Shown: positions 7,592 to 12,517 of the stretch, one piece after another
How positions within the stretch are numbered: the first letter of the stretch is position 1
Layout: every line of letters begins with the position of its first letter
From: JACKFB01 sp041389525
GTDB taxonomy: Bacteria; Myxococcota_A; UBA9042; PHBI01; JACKFB01
NCBI GenBank assembly: GCA_041389525.1
Contig: JAWKRR010000100.1
Span: forward strand, 1 to 12,517
DNA length: 12,517 nt
Direction of reading: 5' to 3'
Position numbers and translations under genes: made by a program
The notes under the pieces: generated by a model
What the model saw: only the letters and a program-made list of their open reading frames with translations
What the model was told of the DNA's origin: nothing
Databases searched by the model: none

Positions 7592-7751
7592 GGGATTCGG
7601 CGCACAATAAATCAGGCATCTTCGCTGCGGATGCATCCCCAGCAACGCGTCCTCGAAACCTCGGAGTATCCAGATACACCTTCGGATTTCTCGAACGCGA
7701 TGCTGGGGCGCCTCCTTGCGCCGCTGCCACATTTATTGTGCGCCGAATCCC
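7592..7751. mobile_element. 160-bp palindromic element with perfect 21-bp terminal inverted repeats (MITE/REP-like)
   Basis: Positions 7592-7612 (starting GGGATTCGGCGCAC and ending AATAAAT) are the exact reverse complement of 7731-7751. The symmetry continues inside. CCCCAGCAACGCGT at 7637-7650 matches, in reverse complement, 7695-7708 with one mismatch. The centre is GTATC-CA-GATAC (7666-7677), whose midpoint coincides with the midpoint of the terminal repeats. The whole unit is thus an imperfect 80+80 bp palindrome able to fold into one long hairpin. It is AT-richer at its ends than its surroundings. I see no transposase and no clear target-site duplication, so a non-autonomous element (MITE or large REP/BIME type) is the best fit; a regulatory hairpin for the kinase gene is the alternative. 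No second copy occurs in this window. Confidence 0.75.
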
Positions 7752-7765
7752 TGCGGGTGCTGGCG

Positions 7766-9814
7766 ATGGCGACGCCGTCCGAAGACCTACGTATGTGTCC
7801 TGCCTGCGGGTTCGCCACCACGGTGGCCGCCTGCCCGCACGACGGCACCTTCACCATCGGAATCGAGCCGATCTGCGATGAGCCAGACTGCGCCCGCGGC
7901 TATCTCTTCGCCGGGCGCTTCGAGATCGACCGGCTCATCGGCAGCGGCGCGACCGGCCAGGTCTTCGCAGCGCACCATCCGGGGGTCGACCGCCCGGTCG
8001 CGCTGAAGACGCTGCGGCCGCATCTGGCGTCCAGCGGCGACCACGTCGCGCGCTTCTCGCGGGAGGCCATGCTGGCGGCGCGGGTCGAGAGCCCGCACTC
8101 GGTGCGCGTGTACGACTCGGGCTTCGACGAGGCCACTGGGCGGCTCTTCTTGGTGATGGAGCTGCTCGAAGGGCAGACCCTGCGACAGCGGCTGGACGCC
8201 AGGGGGCCACTGTCAGTGCGCGTTGCGGTGGACCTGCTGTCGCAGATCATGCAGGCGCTCCAGGCCTGCGAAGCGGTCGGGCTTGTGCACCGCGATATCA
8301 AGCCCGAGAATGTCCACATCGAGGCGCGGCCCGATGGCGCGCTGCACGTCCGGCTCATGGACTTCGGCATCGCCAAGGACCTCGGCCACGTGGACCTGCG
8401 GCTGACCGCTGACGGCGCGGCTGTCGGGACGCCGGCGTACATGGCGCCGGAGCAGATCCGCGGGCACGCGGTCGACACGCGGACGGACCTGTATGCGTGC
8501 GGCTGCCTGCTCTACGAGATGCTGACGGGGAGGCTGGCGTTCTGGGCCGAGTCGCTGACGCCGCTCATCAGCAAGCACCTCGAGGACGAGCCGCCGGAGC
8601 TGCCCGAGCGGCTCGCAAGCGGTGAGATGGTGCCGGCGGCGATCCGCGATTTGTATAGGCAAATGCTGGCGAAAACGCCGGACGCGCGGCCGCGGTCGGC
8701 GGCGGCGGTGCTGGCCGCGCTGGAGTCGGGGGAGGCTGCGCCCGAGCCGTCGACGGAGACCCCGCGCACCCTGGCGACCCCCGAGCTGGTGCGACCTCCG
8801 GCCACGGCAGCCCACGCGACGAGGGATCTCGGGCGGGCGATTGACTCAGCGCCGCCGCGGCCGCGCCTGGGCCGACGGCTAGCTAGTCTCAGCCGCCTGG
8901 CGTCGTTGGTCGTCCTGGCCCCCTTCGCCCCGTTCGCGCCCGCGGCCCCGCCCGAGTACGACTTCGAGTGCGTCGTCCCCGAGGACGCGGCGCGCTGCCC
9001 GGCTCTCGCGGGCTACGAAGCGCAATGCAACGCGGATGCGCACTGCGAGTACTCAGCCGCGGATGCGTCCGAAGCGTGGCGTGCGCTCGACGTGTGGATT
9101 TGGGTGCCGCCGCGGTCATTTGAGATGGGCGCGGCGGCGGACTATGGACCTGGCGAGCGCGAGGTCCCGCGGCATGATGTCGACGTTCGGCGCGGGTACT
9201 GGCTGATGAAGTTCGAGGCCACCAATGGGGCCTACGCGGCGTGCGAGGCGGCCGGGGCGTGTCCGGCGCCGGTGCGGCTCCAGCCCGGCGCGCCGAGCGA
9301 CCACCGCGAGGACGCTGACCTGCCGCGGAACCGCCTCTTGCCTGACCACGCCAGGGCATTTTGCGCGTGGGTAACCGCCCGCGGACGGCTGCCCAGCGAG
9401 GCCGAGTGGGAGCTGGCGGCCGGCGGCACGGACGGGCGCCAGTACCCGTGGGGCGACGAGTGGGGGCGCTACTGCTTCCAAGCAGTCGGCAAGGAGTGCC
9501 CGAGCACGTCGATGGTGCCCGTGGACGCATTTCCCGAGGGGCGCTCGCCCATCGGCGCCTACAACATGAGCGGCAATGTCTGGGAGATGGTCGAGGACTG
9601 CGTCCACTTGGACTACCGGGGCGCGCCCACCGACGGCCAGCCGTGGCTCACCGACTGCGACCCCAAGTTCCCGGGCAGCGTGATGAGCCGCGGCGGCTCC
9701 AGCACGGTGGCCGGCACCCACTGGGGTCGGGTGCGCGCGCGCTCGTTTATCGGCCCGCCCGACCTCAGCGACTCGTACTATTCGGGCGTGCGCTGCGCCG
9801 TGTCCGGCCCCTAG
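7766..9814 (+). CDS. Membrane Ser/Thr protein kinase with extracytoplasmic FGE-sulfatase-type domain
   Basis: 682 residues. Residues 11-27 (CPACG...ACPHDG) look like a small zinc ribbon. The kinase domain (about 51-320) has every catalytic element: glycine loop GSGATGQV 59-66, Lys81 (VALK), Glu100, HRDIKPEN 175-182, DFG 199-201, APE 227-229 and Asp241. It should be an active RD-type Hanks kinase. A Pro/Ala linker leads to one hydrophobic segment (about 376-395), probably membrane-spanning. Outside lies a Cys motif (402, 411, 421, 427) and then an FGE-sulfatase/SUMF1 fold (about 443-680) with RLPSEAEWELAA 541-552, YPWGDEW 560-566, GAYNMSGNVWEMVED 597-611 and SRGG 641-644. The two catalytic cysteines of true formylglycine-generating enzymes, expected just after SRGGS, are absent, so it probably binds a ligand rather than oxidising cysteine. 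The start at 7766 has only a weak GGGTG site; 7793, 7700 and 7631 are in-frame alternatives, the last two inside the palindromic element. Confidence 0.9.
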   Translation: MATPSEDLRMCPACGFATTVAACPHDGTFTIGIEPICDEPDCARGYLFAGRFEIDRLIGSGATGQVFAAHHPGVDRPVALKTLRPHLASSGDHVARFSREAMLAARVESPHSVRVYDSGFDEATGRLFLVMELLEGQTLRQRLDARGPLSVRVAVDLLSQIMQALQACEAVGLVHRDIKPENVHIEARPDGALHVRLMDFGIAKDLGHVDLRLTADGAAVGTPAYMAPEQIRGHAVDTRTDLYACGCLLYEMLTGRLAFWAESLTPLISKHLEDEPPELPERLASGEMVPAAIRDLYRQMLAKTPDARPRSAAAVLAALESGEAAPEPSTETPRTLATPELVRPPATAAHATRDLGRAIDSAPPRPRLGRRLASLSRLASLVVLAPFAPFAPAAPPEYDFECVVPEDAARCPALAGYEAQCNADAHCEYSAADASEAWRALDVWIWVPPRSFEMGAAADYGPGEREVPRHDVDVRRGYWLMKFEATNGAYAACEAAGACPAPVRLQPGAPSDHREDADLPRNRLLPDHARAFCAWVTARGRLPSEAEWELAAGGTDGRQYPWGDEWGRYCFQAVGKECPSTSMVPVDAFPEGRSPIGAYNMSGNVWEMVEDCVHLDYRGAPTDGQPWLTDCDPKFPGSVMSRGGSSTVAGTHWGRVRARSFIGPPDLSDSYYSGVRCAVSGP

Positions 9815-11547
9815 ACCGCGTCCCAGGGGTAGCCGCCGCGCTCGTAGGTGTGGACGGCCAGCTCTTTGATGAGCTCGTCGTCGTTGTCGTCGATCTTGCG
9901 GAAATTGCGGGCGATTCGGCCGCGCGCTTGGCCCGCGAAGATCTGGGCGATGGACAGCTCATCGGCGGCTTCCTCCGCTCCCTTGGACTCGATGGCGGCC
10001 GTGACGCGCGAGAGCACCGTGGCGAGGACGAAGAGGTCGATCATCACGTCGGCGAGGCGGCGCAAGGCGAACTGCTTGTCGATGATGGCCTTGCCGTGCT
10101 TTCGCAGCAGGCGGTCGGCCATGCCTGCGAGGTCGCGGGTCAGCTCCTCGAACTGCTCGGCCTGGGGCTGCAGCAGCACGTGGACCTTGGTCAGGCGCTT
10201 GCCGCCGCGGCCGGTCGCCCACTGAGTGCGGCGGCGGGCGTAGTCGTAGAGCACGCCGAAGCCCTTGATGGGGTCCTCGAAGATGCCGCTGACCGTGCCC
10301 GAGAGCTCGCGCAGGCGCTTGCCGACGTCGTTGAGCGCGGTCAGGGCGATGAAGAGGCGCAGCACGTCGTTGGTGCCCTCGAAGATGCGGTTGATGCGGC
10401 AGTCGCGGACGATGCGCTCGTAGGGTAGCTCGCGCATGAAGCCGCCGCCGCCCGCGGTCTGGAGCGCCTCGTCGGCGGTGCGCCACAGGGCCTCGGTGGC
10501 GAAGACCTTGGCGATGGCGGCCTCGACCGAGTAGTCGTCGTAGCCTTGGTCCGACAGCGCCGCGACCGCGGTGACGGCCGACTCGGAGGCGTAGCAGTCG
10601 ACCACCATGTGGCCGACCTTCTGCTTGATGAGGCCGAACTCGCCGATGGCCTTGCCGAACTGCTTGCGCTCGGTGGCCTGGGCCGCCGAGAGGCTGATGA
10701 GCCGCTTCATCGCGCCGATGGAGCCGCCGCCGAGCCCGCTGCGGCCGCTGTTCAGGATGTTCATCGCGACCTTGAAGCCGCCGTCCTTCGGGCCGAGCAG
10801 GTTCTCATGGGGGACCAGGACGTCTTCCAGATAGACCGTGCAGGTGGAGCTAGCCCGGATGCCCATCTTGTCTTCGTGGGCGCCGACGGACACGCCCTTC
10901 ATGTCGCGCGTGACGATGAACGCTGAGAGATGAGCCCGCTCGCCGGGCTTTCCCGTCTTGGCGAAGACCGTGAAGAAGTCGGCGATCCCGCCATTGGTGA
11001 TCCAGATCTTCGAGCCGTTGAGCACGAAGCCGTCGGCGGTCTCCTCGGCCGTGGTTCGCACCGAGGCGGCGTCCGAGCCCGCGCCCTCCTCGGTCAGGCA
11101 GAAGGCCGCGATCATCTCGCCGGTCGCGAGCTTCTCGTAGTAGCGGGCCTTCTGCTCGTCGCTGCCGAAGAGCTTCAGTCCGCGCATGCCGATGGAGCTG
11201 TGGGCGCCGACGGTCACGGCCACCGAGGCGTCGTAGCGTGCGATCTGCTGGAGCGTGCGCGAGTAGGCCATGTTGCCCATCTCGAGGCCGCCGCTCGCCT
11301 CGGGGATGATGAGCCCGAAGAGCCCGAACTCGCGCAGCTCTTGCACGAACTCGGCGGGAAGCTCGCCGGCCACGTCCCACTTCGCGAAGGCCTCCTCGCG
11401 CCCCGCCAGCATCTGGTCGACCGCCTCGAGCACCGCGGTCAGCGTCTCCCGCGCGTCCGGGTCGAGGGTCGGGTAGGGGAAGAGCACGTCCTCTTCGATC
11501 TCACCGCCGCAGAGCGAACGGATAAAACTGATGCTGGTATCGGCCAT
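9811..11547 (-). CDS. Acyl-CoA dehydrogenase, very-long-chain (VLCAD/ACAD9) type
   Basis: 578 residues, longer than the roughly 380-400 of short- and medium-chain enzymes because of a C-terminal extension, as in VLCAD/ACAD9. It catalyses FAD-dependent alpha,beta-dehydrogenation of fatty acyl-CoA, the first step of beta-oxidation, passing electrons to ETF. Visible motifs: FCLTEEGAGSDAAS at 149-162 (family signature), WITNGG at 182-187 (FAD contact region), RKQFGKAIGEFGLIKQKVG at 294-312, and RDCRINRIFEGTNDVLRLFI at 381-400, where Glu390 corresponds to the catalytic Glu of VLCAD. Residues about 405-575 form the extra helical domain (KQFALRRLADVMIDLFVLATVLSR, 491-514), used in VLCAD for membrane association and dimer contacts. 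The start is supported by AGGAGGT 5 nt before the ATG. It is convergent with the kinase gene, their stops sharing CTAG. The amidase gene lies upstream on the same strand, 134 bp away. Confidence 0.95.
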   Translation of the reverse strand: MADTSISFIRSLCGGEIEEDVLFPYPTLDPDARETLTAVLEAVDQMLAGREEAFAKWDVAGELPAEFVQELREFGLFGLIIPEASGGLEMGNMAYSRTLQQIARYDASVAVTVGAHSSIGMRGLKLFGSDEQKARYYEKLATGEMIAAFCLTEEGAGSDAASVRTTAEETADGFVLNGSKIWITNGGIADFFTVFAKTGKPGERAHLSAFIVTRDMKGVSVGAHEDKMGIRASSTCTVYLEDVLVPHENLLGPKDGGFKVAMNILNSGRSGLGGGSIGAMKRLISLSAAQATERKQFGKAIGEFGLIKQKVGHMVVDCYASESAVTAVAALSDQGYDDYSVEAAIAKVFATEALWRTADEALQTAGGGGFMRELPYERIVRDCRINRIFEGTNDVLRLFIALTALNDVGKRLRELSGTVSGIFEDPIKGFGVLYDYARRRTQWATGRGGKRLTKVHVLLQPQAEQFEELTRDLAGMADRLLRKHGKAIIDKQFALRRLADVMIDLFVLATVLSRVTAAIESKGAEEAADELSIAQIFAGQARGRIARNFRKIDDNDDELIKELAVHTYERGGYPWDAV

Positions 11548-11552
11548 GGAGC

Positions 11553-11559
11553 ACCTCCT
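11553..11559 (-). promoter_or_regulatory. Shine-Dalgarno AGGAGGT for the acyl-CoA dehydrogenase
   Basis: The minus strand reads AGGAGGT, 5 nt (GCTCC), then ATG at 11547, a near-perfect anti-16S match that settles the start codon. The 11548-11681 spacer otherwise shows no clear terminator or gene. Confidence 0.6.
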
Positions 11560-11681
11560 GGCGGCAGCATAGTCTTTTCGACGGAGGTTGGAACCGGGCG
11601 AACCCGCGGGAAGCGGGAGACATCACAGCCCGAGATCCCTCCGCGATGGCGTACTCGGCGTAGGCGCTCGCGGCGGTTTGG

Positions 11682-12517
11682 TCAGGTCGGGAGCTGTGCG
11701 GCGCCGGGCCAGGGGGCGTCGGATTCCAGGGCGTAGGCTAGCTCGAGGAGGGTGCGCTCGCCGCCGACGGCGGTGGCGAGCTGGACGCCGATGGGGAGGC
11801 CGCCTTCGGTGGTGCCCATCGGCAGGGAGATGGCCGGAGCTCCTGAGATGTTTTGGACCGGGGTGAAGGGCGCGTGGGCGTGGATGCGCTCGTACTTGGT
11901 CTCGAAGGGGAGCGCTGGCGAGAGGTGGCCGATCTCGGAGGCTGGACCGGCCAGGGTGGGGCAGACCAGGACGTCGAGGCGGTTGAACAGCGCGGCGTAG
12001 TGGCGCTCGAAGCGGCGGAGGCGCCACAGGCCCAGCGGGGTCGACAGGGCGTTCTTCTTGAAGTGGGTCAGCAGGCCGCGGGTCCAGGGCTCGAACTGGG
12101 TGGCGTGGAAGCTGGGGCCCATGGTGATGCGGGTCTGGCGGTGGGCGCCGGCGCCGAGGAGCGCCCAGTAGTTGAAGAAGTCGCGGGCCATGTCGCGGAC
12201 GAGCTTTTCGGAAAACGGCGTCACGAGATCGACGTGGTGGCCTTGGGCTTCGAGCAGGCGGCCGGTGCGCTCGACGGCGGCGCGGGCGGCGGGGTGGATG
12301 GGCGTGCCGATGGGGGAGTCGGCGTAGAGGCCGATGCGGAGGCGGGCGGAGCCGGGGCCTTCGACGTGGCCGATGGGGGCGAGGCCGGACGGGGGGGCGC
12401 TGGCGTCCATGGCGGCGTAGAAGGCGGCGGTGTCGCGGACGGTGCGTGTGACGACGCCGTAGGTGGCGATCTTGATGGGCATCTTGGCGGCGCGCTCGAG
12501 GTCGACGAGGCGGCCGC
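11682..12517 (-). CDS. Amidase signature family hydrolase, C-terminal part (runs off right edge)
   Basis: The frame stays open from the window edge (12517) to TGA at 11682, about 278 residues of what is normally a 450-500 residue protein. An internal ATG at 12482 is not the true start: the codons before it read GRLVDLERAAKMPIKIATYGVVTRTVRDTAAF, the conserved stretch of amidase-signature enzymes that follows the catalytic Ser region. The end has the family's PFTPVQNISGAPAISLPMG and GGLPIGVQL blocks. These enzymes hydrolyse amide bonds with a Ser-cisSer-Lys triad. The glycine/serine-rich triad region lies outside the window, so activity cannot be confirmed. The text resembles 6-aminohexanoate-cyclic-dimer-hydrolase-like and general amidases more than the tRNA amidotransferase GatA, but substrate is unknown. 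It lies upstream of the acyl-CoA dehydrogenase on the same strand and might be co-transcribed with it. Confidence 0.88.
   Translation of the reverse strand, partial: GRLVDLERAAKMPIKIATYGVVTRTVRDTAAFYAAMDASAPPSGLAPIGHVEGPGSARLRIGLYADSPIGTPIHPAARAAVERTGRLLEAQGHHVDLVTPFSEKLVRDMARDFFNYWALLGAGAHRQTRITMGPSFHATQFEPWTRGLLTHFKKNALSTPLGLWRLRRFERHYAALFNRLDVLVCPTLAGPASEIGHLSPALPFETKYERIHAHAPFTPVQNISGAPAISLPMGTTEGGLPIGVQLATAVGGERTLLELAYALESDAPWPGAAQLPT

Noticed and set aside
5265..7730. 821-codon minus-strand open frame opposite the dockerin lipoprotein
   Set aside because: Arg/Val/His-rich shadow translation; it also runs through the terminator and the palindromic element. The plus strand has a signal peptide and calcium loops.
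7592..7751. Reading the inverted repeats as a simple terminator
   Set aside because: The arms are about 80 nt each with AT-rich ends and no T-run after the stem; a separate, better terminator already lies at 7557-7588.
7592..7751. CRISPR array
   Set aside because: Only one inverted pair, with no direct repeats at regular spacing anywhere in the window.
7202..7765. Upstream extension of the kinase frame to 7202
   Set aside because: It overlaps the end of the lipoprotein gene out of frame and reads as Arg-rich sequence; kinase homology starts only after the zinc-ribbon region near 7793.
12368..12482. ATG at 12482 as the real start of the amidase
   Set aside because: The frame continues upstream with conserved amidase residues to the window edge, and the protein would lack its catalytic region.

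Overview
The window comes from a very GC-rich bacterial chromosome (most of it looks near 70% GC, judged by eye). Several features fit a myxobacterium or related deltaproteobacterial lineage (Myxococcota/Bradymonadota type): large lipoproteins of unknown family, an Asp/Ala-rich linker behind a lipobox, a dockerin-like tail, and a serine/threonine kinase fused to an FGE-sulfatase-type sensor domain. This lineage is an inference from protein style; there is no rRNA or other marker gene.

Layout, left to right. (1) 1-270, minus: the first 90 codons of a gene cut by the left edge. It carries the SAM-binding motif I of a DNA methyltransferase and is easy to miss because it starts with GTG and has no stop inside the window. 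(2) 271-457: a short spacer with a candidate terminator. (3) 458-5050, minus: a two-gene operon with a 30-bp gap. Its first gene is a 610-residue cytoplasmic protein I cannot assign, and its second is a 909-residue lipoprotein with a glycoside-hydrolase-like front half. (4) 5051-5279: a divergent promoter region with a symmetric operator-like palindrome. (5) 5280-7523, plus: a 747-residue lipoprotein with an Asp/Ala linker, a large unrecognised domain and a C-terminal pair of dockerin/EF-hand-like loops, followed by a good intrinsic terminator. (6) 7592-7751: a 160-bp element bounded by perfect 21-bp inverted repeats and roughly palindromic throughout, resembling a MITE or large REP element. 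(7) 7766-9814, plus: a membrane-anchored Ser/Thr kinase with a zinc-ribbon-like front and a cysteine-less (probably non-catalytic) FGE-sulfatase domain outside the membrane. (8) 9811-11547, minus: a very-long-chain-type acyl-CoA dehydrogenase, convergent with the kinase and sharing one CTAG for both stop codons. (9) 11682-12517, minus: the C-terminal part of an amidase-signature hydrolase, cut by the right edge.

How the genes may relate: the acyl-CoA dehydrogenase and the amidase are metabolic genes on one strand. The kinase probably senses an extracytoplasmic state. The two lipoproteins and the 610-residue protein share one divergent control region and may form a surface/periplasmic system of unknown purpose; that grouping is inference from gene order only. 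The least expected items are the palindromic element abutting the kinase start, the hidden methyltransferase at the left edge, and the unassigned operon with its divergent dockerin lipoprotein.
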